From assembly GCA_947169885.1 (NCBI GenBank), contig CAMVRM010000011.1:1-64000 (forward strand): 64,000 nucleotides of DNA, written 5' to 3'. Position numbers and translations under genes: made by a program. The notes below the pieces were generated by a model. It did no database searches. It saw only the letters and a list, made by a program, of their open reading frames with translations, and was not told the origin of the DNA. Positions 52,296 through 60,416 of the stretch are shown one piece after another; position 1 is the first letter of the stretch; every line of letters starts with the position of its first letter. The stretch is from an uncultured Ruminococcus sp. GTDB taxonomy: Bacteria > Bacillota > Clostridia > Oscillospirales > Ruminococcaceae.

Positions 52296-52311
52296 TTAGG
52301 TTTATCTAACA
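52296..52311 (+). promoter_or_regulatory. TTAG...CTAA dyad before feoA, possible iron-regulator box
   Basis: GTTAGGTTTATCTAAC is a TTAG-6-CTAA dyad resembling DtxR/IdeR-type operators (TTAGGTTAGCCTAA family). It lies about 40 bp downstream of the predicted start point, a position suited to a roadblock repressor. Confidence 0.5.
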
Positions 52312-52332
52312 AATGTAAGGAAGTGAATCAAA

Positions 52333-52545
52333 ATGATACCGCTCAGCATGGCAGACACAAACACTGAGGTCACGATCAAAAAGATCGGCGGCAATCAGGA
52401 GCTTAAAAGACACCTCGAAGAACTCGGTTTCACGATCGGCGGAACTGTTACTCTTGTAAGTGTTTTAGGCGAAAACGTGATCGTTAAGGTCAAAGATTCA
52501 AGGATCGCTATCGGTGCAGATATGGCACGGAAAATAATGGTGTAA
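52333..52545 (+). CDS. feoA: ferrous iron transport protein FeoA, first copy
   Basis: The 70-residue protein is an SH3-like FeoA domain: PLSMADTNTEVTIKKIGGN, LKRHLEELGFTIGGTVTLVS and VKVKDSRIAIGADMARKIMV. FeoA helps the FeoB transporter in the cytosol. GGAAGTGAATCAAA precedes the ATG. A second FeoA gene starts 12 bp later; tandem FeoA genes are common in Clostridia. Confidence 0.92.
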   Translation: MIPLSMADTNTEVTIKKIGGNQELKRHLEELGFTIGGTVTLVSVLGENVIVKVKDSRIAIGADMARKIMV

Positions 52546-52557
52546 GGAGGGAAACAC

Positions 52558-52779
52558 ATGAAAACATTACGTGATGCCGCTGTCGGAGACGTTGTTGTTA
52601 TCAAGAAACTTCACGGCGAGGGCGCTGTAAAACGCCGCATTATGGACATGGGTCTGACAAAGGGCACTCAGGTGACTCTGAGAAAAGTTGCTCCGCTGGG
52701 AGACCCTATCGAACTCAACGTCAGGGGCTACGAACTGTCTCTCAGAAAGGCAGATGCTGAACTCATCGAGATCGAGTAA
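52558..52779 (+). CDS. feoA: ferrous iron transport protein FeoA, second copy
   Basis: A 73-residue FeoA domain with VVIKKLHGEGAVKRRIMDMG, TKGTQVTLRKVAPLGDPIEL and YELSLRKADAELIEIE, the canonical FeoA C-terminus. It is more typical than the first copy. GTAAGGAGGGAAACAC precedes the ATG. feoB follows after 71 bp containing another TTAG-type motif. Confidence 0.93.
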   Translation: MKTLRDAAVGDVVVIKKLHGEGAVKRRIMDMGLTKGTQVTLRKVAPLGDPIELNVRGYELSLRKADAELIEIE

Positions 52780-52793
52780 TTTTTTTAAGCATA

Positions 52794-52814
52794 GGTTAGC
52801 TTCATACAATTATG
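52794..52814 (+). promoter_or_regulatory. GGTTAGCTT-type motif before feoB
   Basis: GGTTAGCTTCATACAATTAT matches the dyad in the large secreted protein leader (37754-37775) at 17 of 20 positions, but the CTAA half is degraded to ACAA. Possible internal operator. Confidence 0.35.
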
Positions 52815-52850
52815 TATGTTGTCTGAATCGAACGATGGAGGAAATTTTCT

Positions 52851-55337
52851 ATGGATTTAAGGATCGCACTGGCAGGCAACCCAAACTGCGGTAAAACTAC
52901 CCTGTTTAATGCGCTGACAGGTTCAAACCAGTTCGTCGGCAACTGGCCCGGCGTTACTGTTGAAAAAAAGGAAGGCAAACTAAAAAAATATGACGGCGTG
53001 ACCGTTACCGACCTGCCGGGTATCTACTCGCTTTCACCATACACGCTTGAAGAAGTGGTTGCGAGAAAGTACCTGCTCGATGAGCGCCCCGATGTTATCT
53101 TAAACATTGTTGACGGCACGAATCTTGAACGAAATCTTTACCTGACAACACAGCTCACAGAGCTTGGTATCCCCGTTGTCATGGCGATAAACATGATGGA
53201 CGTTGTTGAGAAAAACGGCGACAGCATCGACTTCAAGGCTCTCGAAAAAGAACTGGGATGTAAGGTCGTGCAGATCTCCGCACTCAAAGGCACGGGCGTT
53301 GCGGAGGCGGCTGAGGTCGCAGTCGAAGCGGCTAAGGGCAAAAAGACCGTTCCCCAGCACAAGTTCTCGGGGGCTGTTGAACACGCACTTGCTCACATCG
53401 AGGAAGCCTGCGTTCACGATATGCCCGAGGAACAACAGCGCTGGTATGCTGTTAAAATTTTCGAGCGTGATGACAAAGTCCTCGAAAAACTTTCGCTCCC
53501 GGAAGATGTCAAGAAACATATCGAAAAGGATATTCTTGCCGCCGAGGAGGAACTTGATGACGATGCCGAGAGCATCATCACAAATGAGCGTTACATTTAC
53601 ATTGCAGAAATTATAAAGACTTGCTATGTCAAGAAAAACAAGGGCGCACTCACCACTTCCGACAAGATAGACCAGATCGTTACAAACCGAATTTTAGGTC
53701 TGCCGATCTTTGCGGCTATCATGTTCGCTGTTTATCTCATTGCGATGATGGGTCCCGGTGCATGGGCTACCGACTGGACGAACGATAACCTTTTCGGTGA
53801 CGGCTTCCACCTACTGGGCATAGGCACTTCCGCTTACGAAGAAAAAGCTGAGGAATACTCAGATGCCGCAACAGCCGTCAGCGCTTTCTACGAGTTCGAT
53901 GCAGAAGCAGAAGATTTTGATGCTGAGACTGCTCTTGAAGAAATGGCGGCGGTCAAAGGCGCAGAACTTGCGACGATCGCAGTAGAGGACGAAGAAACTC
54001 TTGAAACTACCGACAAGACCGTTTATTACTCGGGACTGCCCTCAAATGCAGGCGAAGATGTTGTCGGCATTTCCTACGTTGATGCGGTGGAGTATTTCAA
54101 GACGAACGGCTTTGACGAGCCTGACCCTGCGGACTACGGCGTTTTCGTGCCGAGTATCCCCGCTCTTGTTGAAAAGCTTCTCGACAAGGCAAACGCCGCC
54201 GACTGGCTCAAAGGTCTTGTGCTTGACGGCATCGTGGCAGGTGTGGGCGCTGTTCTCGGATTCGTTCCGCAGATGCTCGTTCTGTTCCTGCTGCTCGCAT
54301 TCCTCGAAGCCTGCGGTTATATGGCACGTATCGCATTCGTTCTCGACAGAGTGTTCAGAAAGTTCGGTCTTTCGGGTAAATCCTTTATACCTATGCTTGT
54401 CGGCACAGGCTGCGGCGTTCCCGGTATCATGGCGAGCCGTACTATTGAAAACGAACGTGACCGCCGCATGACGATCATCACCACAACATTTATCCCCTGC
54501 GGCGCAAAAGTTCCGTTCATCGCAATGATGGCAGGCGCAGTTTTCGGCGGTTCACCGTGGATAGCTGTTTCGGCATACTTCATCGGCATGGCTTCTATCA
54601 TCGTTTCGGGCGTTATGCTCAAAAAGACAAGACCCTTCTCGGGCGAACCTGCACCTTTCGTAATGGAACTGCCTGCTTATCATCTTCCCACCGCTTCAAA
54701 CGTTCTGCGTTCAATGTGGGAGCGCGGCTGGTCGTTCATCAAGAAGGCAGGCTCGGTGATACTCCTTTCGACGATCGTTATATGGTTTTTATCAAGATTC
54801 GGCTTTGCGGACAGCTCGTTCGGAATGCTGGAAGAAGACCAGTTAGACAGTTCACTGCTCGCTAAGGTCGGCTCGGCTATAAGCTGGATATTCGCACCGC
54901 TCGGCTGGGGAACATGGCAGGCGGCAGTCGCAAGCGTTACGGGACTTGTTGCAAAAGAAAACATCGTCGGCACTATGGGCGTGCTTTACAGCAGCGAAGA
55001 TGCTACCGTTTGGCAGAACCTTGCCACCGTTTTCACAGGCATCACAGGTTTCTCGTTCCTGCTGTTCAACCTGCTCTGTGCGCCCTGCTTTGCGGCTATC
55101 GGCGCTATCAAGCGTGAAATGAACAGTGCTAAGTGGACATGGTTCGCAGTCGGCTATCAGTGCGGTTTTGCCTATGCTATCGCTTTCATGGTAAACCAGA
55201 TAGGCGGTGCGCTGACAGGTCACTTAAACGTTATCGGTCTTATCCTTGCGATCGCAGTTCTTGCAGGAATGATATACATGACATTTATCAAGAAATACAG
55301 CGAAGCAACACGTTTCACAAAAAGAGTTACAGCATAA
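52851..55337 (+). CDS. feoB: ferrous iron transporter FeoB
   Basis: The 828-residue protein imports Fe2+ across the cytoplasmic membrane. The N-terminal G domain has GNPNCGKTTLFNALTG (G1), TVTDLPGIYSL (G3) and MAINMMD (G4), followed by a GDI-type helical region to about 270. The membrane part includes two Gate motifs (LFLLLAFLEACGYMARIAFVLDR and its later counterpart) and CGVPGIMASRT. Between the first and next helices (about residues 301-450) lies an acidic insertion of roughly 150 residues, absent from E. coli FeoB. GGAGGAAATTTTCT precedes the ATG. The operon continues with a Cys-rich peptide gene. Confidence 0.95.
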   Translation: MDLRIALAGNPNCGKTTLFNALTGSNQFVGNWPGVTVEKKEGKLKKYDGVTVTDLPGIYSLSPYTLEEVVARKYLLDERPDVILNIVDGTNLERNLYLTTQLTELGIPVVMAINMMDVVEKNGDSIDFKALEKELGCKVVQISALKGTGVAEAAEVAVEAAKGKKTVPQHKFSGAVEHALAHIEEACVHDMPEEQQRWYAVKIFERDDKVLEKLSLPEDVKKHIEKDILAAEEELDDDAESIITNERYIYIAEIIKTCYVKKNKGALTTSDKIDQIVTNRILGLPIFAAIMFAVYLIAMMGPGAWATDWTNDNLFGDGFHLLGIGTSAYEEKAEEYSDAATAVSAFYEFDAEAEDFDAETALEEMAAVKGAELATIAVEDEETLETTDKTVYYSGLPSNAGEDVVGISYVDAVEYFKTNGFDEPDPADYGVFVPSIPALVEKLLDKANAADWLKGLVLDGIVAGVGAVLGFVPQMLVLFLLLAFLEACGYMARIAFVLDRVFRKFGLSGKSFIPMLVGTGCGVPGIMASRTIENERDRRMTIITTTFIPCGAKVPFIAMMAGAVFGGSPWIAVSAYFIGMASIIVSGVMLKKTRPFSGEPAPFVMELPAYHLPTASNVLRSMWERGWSFIKKAGSVILLSTIVIWFLSRFGFADSSFGMLEEDQLDSSLLAKVGSAISWIFAPLGWGTWQAAVASVTGLVAKENIVGTMGVLYSSEDATVWQNLATVFTGITGFSFLLFNLLCAPCFAAIGAIKREMNSAKWTWFAVGYQCGFAYAIAFMVNQIGGALTGHLNVIGLILAIAVLAGMIYMTFIKKYSEATRFTKRVTA

Positions 55338-55350
55338 GGGGGCATAGAAA

Positions 55351-55530
55351 ATGCTTGCATGGCTTTCGGCAAACGTTGGAAATATCATTGTTTTAGCAAT
55401 TCTTTCAGCTGTTGTATTCATGGCGGTACGGTCATTGATAAAGCAGAAAAAGAGCGGCAAAGGCGGCTGCGGCTGCGGTTGTCAAAGCTGTGCCATGCAG
55501 GGCAGATGTCACCAGACTGAACAGAAATAA
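55351..55530 (+). CDS. FeoB-associated Cys-rich membrane protein, first copy
   Basis: A 59-residue peptide: an N-terminal WLSANVGNIIVLAI start, one membrane helix (about 10-30), a basic KQKKSGKGG stretch and a Cys cluster CGCGCQSC...MQGRC. This is the family encoded beside feoB in Clostridia, possibly metallating or delivering iron at the membrane. It starts 13 bp after the feoB stop and ends before the terminator at 55535-55570. Confidence 0.9.
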   Translation: MLAWLSANVGNIIVLAILSAVVFMAVRSLIKQKKSGKGGCGCGCQSCAMQGRCHQTEQK

Positions 55531-55534
55531 TACG

Positions 55535-55570
55535 AAGTCCGCAAGGTTTTGACGCTTTGCGGACTTTTTG
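55535..55570 (+). terminator. terminator of the feo operon
   Basis: AAGTCCGCAA and TTGCGGACTT form a 10-bp stem followed by a T-run. Confidence 0.9.
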
Positions 55571-55630
55571 TTATATCCAATAAATGACAGGTTCTAATTT
55601 GTATATTTGTACAAAACATATGTTCGGGGG

Positions 55631-55659
55631 TTGTGTATGTTTTGGAATTGTGGTATAAC
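55631..55659 (+). promoter_or_regulatory. probable promoter of the second Cys-rich peptide gene
   Basis: TTGTGT (55631-55636), 17 bp, TATAAC (55654-55659). The strong terminator before it means the second copy needs its own promoter. No TTAG...CTAA dyad is seen here. Confidence 0.55.
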
Positions 55660-55688
55660 TATATAAACTGAAATAAGGCGGTGAGATC

Positions 55689-55865
55689 ATGTCTGAGTGG
55701 TTATCGGCGAACATCGGGAACATCATTGTGACGGCACTGATCCTGTTGGCAGTGTTTTTTGCGGTAAGGTCTATCGTCAGGGCTAAAAAGAGCGGTAAAA
55801 GCTGCGGCTGCGGTTGTCAGAACTGTGCCATGCAGGGCAAGTGTCACGAAAAGAAAGAGCATTAA
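55689..55865 (+). CDS. FeoB-associated Cys-rich membrane protein, second copy
   Basis: The 58-residue peptide is a close paralogue of the one at 55351-55530: EWLSANIGNIIVTALILLAV helix, KKSGKS linker and CGCGCQNC...MQGKC cluster with the same spacing. GGCGGTGAGATC precedes the ATG. It lies beyond the feo terminator with a separate promoter, so it may be made when feoB is off. Confidence 0.87.
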   Translation: MSEWLSANIGNIIVTALILLAVFFAVRSIVRAKKSGKSCGCGCQNCAMQGKCHEKKEH

Positions 55866-55916
55866 AAACAGCATAAACGTTTTCGTGATATTTGACTATC
55901 GCTGTCAAATAAACAC

Positions 55917-55945
55917 TTGCAATTATTCCGCAAATGTGCTATAAT
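55917..55945 (+). promoter_or_regulatory. sigma-A promoter of the DUF815 ATPase gene
   Basis: TTGCAA (55917-55922), 17 bp, TATAAT (55940-55945). Confidence 0.72.
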
Positions 55946-55966
55946 TATATTGAAGGAAGTGAAAAT

Positions 55967-57166
55967 ATGGACAAATACTTAGATCTTAAAACACCTGTGA
56001 TCTTTCGTCAGCTTATGAAAGATCCCGTTATAGCAGGATTTGTCAGAACGCTTGAACTTATCGAAACTCACCACACAGCGTCTTCGGTCATGTCATACTG
56101 CGAATTTATCGAACAGCTTTATAACTACACAGATGACTTTACACAGTATGTCCTCGAACGTGTTCTCGAAAGCGAAAATCTTTATATAATCAAACGTGCA
56201 GAGGGCAAACCGACAGGCGAACTTCTTGACGAATGCCTTGCAAACGAACTGTATCTTCTCGAACAGCTTGCAACTATCCCCTGTGACCGGCTGCTTGACA
56301 AGATAGACTATGACGGCTTTTTGCCGAGATACAAAACTTCTGCGACCGACTTTTCAAAGATATACGCCGACCGGATCCACGGTCTTGACAGATACGGTTA
56401 CGGAATTTTTGCACAGTTTCATATGTTCATATGCAACAACGGCGAGATAGTTCCCGTCAAGTATCCCGACAACATTTCACTGTCGGATTTCTACGGCTAT
56501 GAGCGTGAACGGGGCGAAGTTATCGACAACACTTTGGCGCTTCTCTCGGGCAAGCCTGCAAACAACGTCCTGCTTTACGGCGACTGCGGAACAGGCAAGT
56601 CCTCGACCGTCAAGGCTATCGCAAACGATTTCGCCGACAGAGGGCTTCGCCTTATCGAACTGAAAAAGAAACAGCTCCACGAACTTCCCGACATCGTAAA
56701 GCAGATAAGCCGCAACCCCCTTAAATTCATCATATTCATCGACGACCTCAGTTTCACCGAGGACGATGATGATTTTGCGGCGCTCAAAGCTATCCTCGAG
56801 GGCAGTGTGGCTTCATCGGCGAACAACATCTGCATCTATGCGACTTCCAACAGACGGCACCTTATCCGTGAAACGTTTTCGGCACGCAAGGGTGACGAGA
56901 TACACTTCAAGGACACCATGCAGGAGCTTATCTCGCTTTCCGACCGCTTTGGTCTGACGGTCACTTTCGTTAAGCCTGACAAGCAGAAATACTTGACAGT
57001 TATTGACGAACTTGCTAAAAAGTATCAGCTGGATATTCCGACCGAACAGCTTCATAAGCAGGCTGAGGCGTTTGCGCTGTCACGTGCAGGGCGTTCGCCG
57101 CGAGTTGCAAAGCAGTTCATCGAATATCTTAAAGGAACGGAGGCGCTTGGAAATGCAGACACTTGA
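55967..57166 (+). CDS. AAA-type ATPase of the DUF815 family
   Basis: From the ATG at 55967 (GAAGGAAGTGAAAAT upstream) the product has 399 residues. An N-terminal helical part (1-170) precedes an AAA core with Walker A LLYGDCGTGKSSTVKA (about 203-218), Walker B FIIFIDDLSF (about 260), the sensor ATSNRRHLIRE and a lid domain ending SRAGRSPRVAKQFIEYL. DUF815 ATPases are widespread in bacteria and their function is unknown. A GNAT gene overlaps its end by 14 bp. Confidence 0.9.
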   Translation: MDKYLDLKTPVIFRQLMKDPVIAGFVRTLELIETHHTASSVMSYCEFIEQLYNYTDDFTQYVLERVLESENLYIIKRAEGKPTGELLDECLANELYLLEQLATIPCDRLLDKIDYDGFLPRYKTSATDFSKIYADRIHGLDRYGYGIFAQFHMFICNNGEIVPVKYPDNISLSDFYGYERERGEVIDNTLALLSGKPANNVLLYGDCGTGKSSTVKAIANDFADRGLRLIELKKKQLHELPDIVKQISRNPLKFIIFIDDLSFTEDDDDFAALKAILEGSVASSANNICIYATSNRRHLIRETFSARKGDEIHFKDTMQELISLSDRFGLTVTFVKPDKQKYLTVIDELAKKYQLDIPTEQLHKQAEAFALSRAGRSPRVAKQFIEYLKGTEALGNADT

Positions 57167-57671
57167 ATACATCGCCTGCACGACCGACGAACATTTGCGC
57201 TCAGTCGCCCTGCTCGCCGACCAGATATGGCACGAATGCTACCGAAAGATCATCTCCGCCGAGCAGATCGACTACATGGTGAATAATTTCCAGAGCCTTG
57301 AATCGCTCCGTGAACAGGTGAAAAACGGCACGGAATACTACATGATCGCCATTGACGGTCTGCCTGTCGGCTACTACGCTTTCGAGCGCCGCAGTGATGA
57401 CAAGCTCTACGGCAAGGAGTACCTTTTTGTCTCGAAGATATATCTGCTTGCGGACATACGCCACAAGGGTTTCGCCTCGCTCATGTTCAAGCAGATACAC
57501 AAATACGCACGCAAAAACGGTCTTGAACTGATAAAACTGCACGTCAACCGCAACAACGAACACGCAATAAGCGTCTACAAACACAAGGGTATGCGCATCA
57601 TAAACGAACTTGATACCGACATCGGCGGCGGGTTTGTGTGCGAGGATTATGTGCTTGGTAAGATGATATAG
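57153..57671 (+). CDS. GNAT-family N-acetyltransferase
   Basis: The ATG at 57153 has GGAGG about ten bases upstream and gives 172 residues; it overlaps the DUF815 gene by 14 bp. The acetyl-CoA binding motif is in VSKIYLLADIRHKGFASLMF (RxxGxA), followed by LHVNRNNEHAISVYKHKGM, the typical motif B. Substrate unknown. It follows the ATPase gene in the same transcript. Confidence 0.88.
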   Translation: MQTLEYIACTTDEHLRSVALLADQIWHECYRKIISAEQIDYMVNNFQSLESLREQVKNGTEYYMIAIDGLPVGYYAFERRSDDKLYGKEYLFVSKIYLLADIRHKGFASLMFKQIHKYARKNGLELIKLHVNRNNEHAISVYKHKGMRIINELDTDIGGGFVCEDYVLGKMI

Positions 57672-57733
57672 ACAATCAAGCATACATATTTTTATAAATA
57701 ATTGTGCATAACAGCGAAATTTCAGATATGATA

Positions 57734-57762
57734 TTGACATCTGCCATTTCTTGTGCTATAAT
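57734..57762 (+). promoter_or_regulatory. perfect consensus promoter of the tRNA-Lys gene
   Basis: TTGACA (57734-57739), 17 bp, TATAAT (57757-57762). It ends 23 bp before the first base of the tRNA, fitting strong stable-RNA expression. Confidence 0.88.
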
Positions 57763-57785
57763 AGTAAAGCACTCAACGAGTGAAT

Positions 57786-57861
57786 GAGTTATTAGCTCAG
57801 TTGGCAGAGCATTTGACTTTTAATCAAAGGGTCCGGGGTTCGAATCCCCGATAGCTCACCA
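57786..57861 (+). tRNA. tRNA-Lys (anticodon TTT)
   Basis: The 76-base cloverleaf closes with acceptor GAGTTAT/ATAGCTC (one G-T pair). The D arm holds AGCTCAGTTGGCAGAGC. The anticodon arm TTTGA-CTTTTAA-TCAAA carries TTT at 57819-57821, and the T arm CCGGGGTTCGAATCCCCG is complete. The 3' CCA is genome-encoded (57859-57861). Confidence 0.97.
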
Positions 57862-57947
57862 TTTTTACCCTGTGTTATTGCGAATTTTGTTTGTGATAGC
57901 GCAGGGTTTTCTTTTATATTTGCGTTCGGCATCAAGGAAGTGAAAAT

Positions 57948-58619
57948 ATGAAACAGAACAGCAGACCCGACATACGAAACGTCATAAGCATCATGCTGAA
58001 TATCATTATCGTTATTTTCGCCTGCATCGGAACGGTCATAATGCTATCGCAGAGGGAAAACGGCGAGGCACTCACTTCAAGAGGTGTGAGCAACCTGAAA
58101 TACTTCACAGTGCTGTCAAACGAATTTTGTGGGATCACTGCGGCGGCGTGGCTCGTCTGCAAGGCTGTCGGGCGCAGATTTCCTGTTCTTCCGAAGCTTA
58201 TGGCGGCATCGGCTGTCGGGCTTACATTCTTCATAATTGCGGCGTTTTTAGCGCCCATGTACCCCATGCTCAACTTGTATGAAAACGCTAACCTGTGGTT
58301 TCACCTCATACTTCCGCTCACAGGCATGACCGAGTTCATATTGTTGAAGCAGTCCGATAAAATACCCTTTAAGTACACGATCATTTCCGCATCGGCGGCG
58401 CTTGTTTACGGTGCAGCGTATCTTGCGAACATTCTTATAAACGGCAAGGGCGTGTACCCCGACACCAATGACTGGTACGGTTTTCTCAACTGGGGTTATC
58501 CGATAGGTATTGGCATATTCGCCGCTGTTGTGTTAATGGACTTTGGAATGGCGGTCATACTCCGAGGGGTCAATATCCTTATTAACAAGCCGTATAAGAC
58601 CGCAGAAAAGGAGCAGTAA
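57948..58619 (+). CDS. Pr6Pr-like six-helix membrane protein
   Basis: A 223-residue protein with about six membrane helices, the motif LKYFTVLSNEFCGI after the first and LWFHLILPLTGMTEF in the middle, and WYGFLNWGYPIGIGI near the end, as in Pr6Pr-family proteins of Firmicutes. No function is known. GGAAGTGAAAAT precedes the ATG. The next gene starts two bases after its stop. Confidence 0.75.
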   Translation: MKQNSRPDIRNVISIMLNIIIVIFACIGTVIMLSQRENGEALTSRGVSNLKYFTVLSNEFCGITAAAWLVCKAVGRRFPVLPKLMAASAVGLTFFIIAAFLAPMYPMLNLYENANLWFHLILPLTGMTEFILLKQSDKIPFKYTIISASAALVYGAAYLANILINGKGVYPDTNDWYGFLNWGYPIGIGIFAAVVLMDFGMAVILRGVNILINKPYKTAEKEQ

Positions 58620-58621
58620 AA

Positions 58622-58933
58622 ATGTATCAATATGACGAAAACCGAAGTTGGAGCAGTGTCCGTGACGAACTGAAAGCGGCTGTGACTGCGCTGGGTTTTC
58701 CTGCGGAGCTGGGCGACATGATCGCTGCGCACATCAGAAGTCCGAAAGGTATGCTGCGAATGATCAGCTATCTGAACTACGTCAAGCCCGACAGCATGGA
58801 ACTTATCGCCGATGAGATGATCGCCATAAAAAGCGATGTTGACAGGTGGCGTGAGATGAAAGAGAGCGAACGTGCGAATATCGCCTATAACAATGTGCTT
58901 AACGGCGGTCTTGACACTGACGATGACAATTAA
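58622..58933 (+). CDS. hypothetical protein, 103 residues
   Basis: A small, soluble, largely helical acidic protein (SWSSVRDELKAAVTALGFP, GMLRMISYLNYV, DSMELIADEMIAI) ending in DTDDDN. I do not recognise the family. The ribosome binding site AAGGAG lies in the end of the preceding Pr6Pr-like gene, so the two are coupled. Terminator at 58937-58983. Confidence 0.7.
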   Translation: MYQYDENRSWSSVRDELKAAVTALGFPAELGDMIAAHIRSPKGMLRMISYLNYVKPDSMELIADEMIAIKSDVDRWREMKESERANIAYNNVLNGGLDTDDDN

Positions 58934-58936
58934 ACC

Positions 58937-58983
58937 AAAAGGCATTTGTCACCCCGAAATCCGAGCGGCAAATGCCTTTTTTA
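58937..58983. terminator. bidirectional terminator between convergent genes
   Basis: AAAAGGCATTTG and CAAATGCCTTTT form a perfect stem with about 20 nt between, bounded by an A-run and a T-run. Confidence 0.85.
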
Positions 58984-58999
58984 CTGTACAAATTTTCAC

Positions 59000-60040
59000 T
59001 CATCTGCGCCGTCTGTCATGTCCACGCCGGCGGTAGTATGCCGATTTGTCCTCATACATGAATTTGTCGGCAGTGCGGAACAGCCCCTCAGTCGGCAGTT
59101 CCTTGTATTCGTAGCGGCAGGCAAACCCCACCGAGAGATAGACCTCATTGACAAGCTTGCCCTTGTGGTTTGCGGCTGCCTGCTTCATGATCTTCACCTT
59201 TTCGGAGATGTCCTCACGGCTTCCGTAAGTGAGTATCGCAAATTCATCACCGCCCGTCCGTGAAATGATAACGTCCCTGCCGAAAGCTTCCTTCGCAAAA
59301 TCGGGCACAGCGCAGATCATCTCATCGCCTGCGGCGTGACCAAGCGTGTCATTTGTCTCTTTCAGACCGTTCACATCAAGCACTGAGATACACAGATCGT
59401 CTCTTAGCGTTTTCGGGTCTTCAAGCCGTTCGATGAAATACTTGCGGTTGTAAGCGCCCGTCATATCATCGGTATAGACCTGCATACGTGTCAGCTTGTA
59501 GTAATATTCGGAACTGAGCGACAGCATCATTGCCGTGAGTGAATCTGTGATGAATAGCACGGGAAAACGGCTCAGGAAATTGCTTGTGTAAAGGTCAGCG
59601 ATGCAGCTTTTCAGGGGCGTGTAGAACAGCAGTATCACCAGCAGTGTGAAATATGCGTTCATCGTCAGACCTATCCTCATGCCGAACAGACTTATGCTGA
59701 AAAGCGGTATGAGCAGGATCCACAGCACCGCAAAGCCCTCATTGCCGCCTGAGATCGGAAAGACGGTGAATACCCCTGTCAGGATCAGTGCCATGATAAC
59801 TGTCGAGACTTTTGCGTTCTTGAAAACGCCTGCTATCACGCCCGTAAAAGCAAATCCTCCCACAAGCACCAGTGACGTGACGGTCATCAGTACCGAGTGC
59901 CGCAGGATATTCATAATGAGCATTATACCTGCTGACAGACATACTATCACCGACATTGCAATGTTTTTGCTGATCTGCCGCTCGCTGTCCTCGCTGACCC
60001 TCAGCCGCAGAACGCTTAGTATGTTGTTTATCTTATCCAT
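59000..60040 (-). CDS. membrane-bound diguanylate cyclase
   Basis: The 346-residue protein has an N-terminal block of about five to six membrane helices (residues 25-185) and a GGDEF domain with DDMTGAYNRKYF at its start and the intact signature SRTGGDEFAIL. It would make c-di-GMP from two GTP. The RxxD inhibitory-site position before GGDEF reads GRDV, so the usual product-inhibition site appears to be missing. Promoter at 60136-60164. Confidence 0.9.
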   Translation of the reverse strand: MDKINNILSVLRLRVSEDSERQISKNIAMSVIVCLSAGIMLIMNILRHSVLMTVTSLVLVGGFAFTGVIAGVFKNAKVSTVIMALILTGVFTVFPISGGNEGFAVLWILLIPLFSISLFGMRIGLTMNAYFTLLVILLFYTPLKSCIADLYTSNFLSRFPVLFITDSLTAMMLSLSSEYYYKLTRMQVYTDDMTGAYNRKYFIERLEDPKTLRDDLCISVLDVNGLKETNDTLGHAAGDEMICAVPDFAKEAFGRDVIISRTGGDEFAILTYGSREDISEKVKIMKQAAANHKGKLVNEVYLSVGFACRYEYKELPTEGLFRTADKFMYEDKSAYYRRRGHDRRRR

Positions 60041-60135
60041 ATATGCACCACTTCATAAAAAAATACAAAACAAATAACAAAAAATAATTGTGCTAAATCT
60101 TTATTTATAAAAAACAGCTATATATGCACATCTTT

Positions 60136-60164
60136 ATTATAGCATATTTCATAATAAAAGTCAA
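60136..60164 (-). promoter_or_regulatory. sigma-A promoter of the diguanylate cyclase gene
   Basis: On the minus strand TTGACT (60159-60164), 17 bp, TATAAT (60136-60141). Confidence 0.8.
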
Positions 60165-60318
60165 CTATGCTATTAAAAATAGTATATAATTTTATGTAAA
60201 ATTCTGCAAAAGAGATGTAAATGATGCTTATAATTGTATACATTTACTATCCTTCACAATTCTTCTGTAATGTTTTTGTTTATAGTTCCAAAAACAGCTG
60301 ACATAGCAGCGGTTATCA

Positions 60319-60347
60319 GTGACAAAACAAAATTTTTATGGTATAAT
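60319..60347 (+). promoter_or_regulatory. sigma-A promoter of the 60417-61199 lipoprotein gene
   Basis: GTGACA (60319-60324), 17 bp, TATAAT (60342-60347). Confidence 0.7.
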
Positions 60348-60416
60348 ATATTACAGAAGTATTTATAGCGATATGTCGCCGCAAATCATCCATACATATT
60401 AAAGGAGAAATACAAC

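Larger units (their letters stand above)
60041..60416. other. divergent intergenic region with two promoters
   Basis: No gene is visible in these 376 bp. They hold the minus-strand promoter of the diguanylate cyclase gene (60136-60164) and the plus-strand promoter of the lipoprotein gene (60319-60347), separated by AT-rich sequence. Confidence 0.7.
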
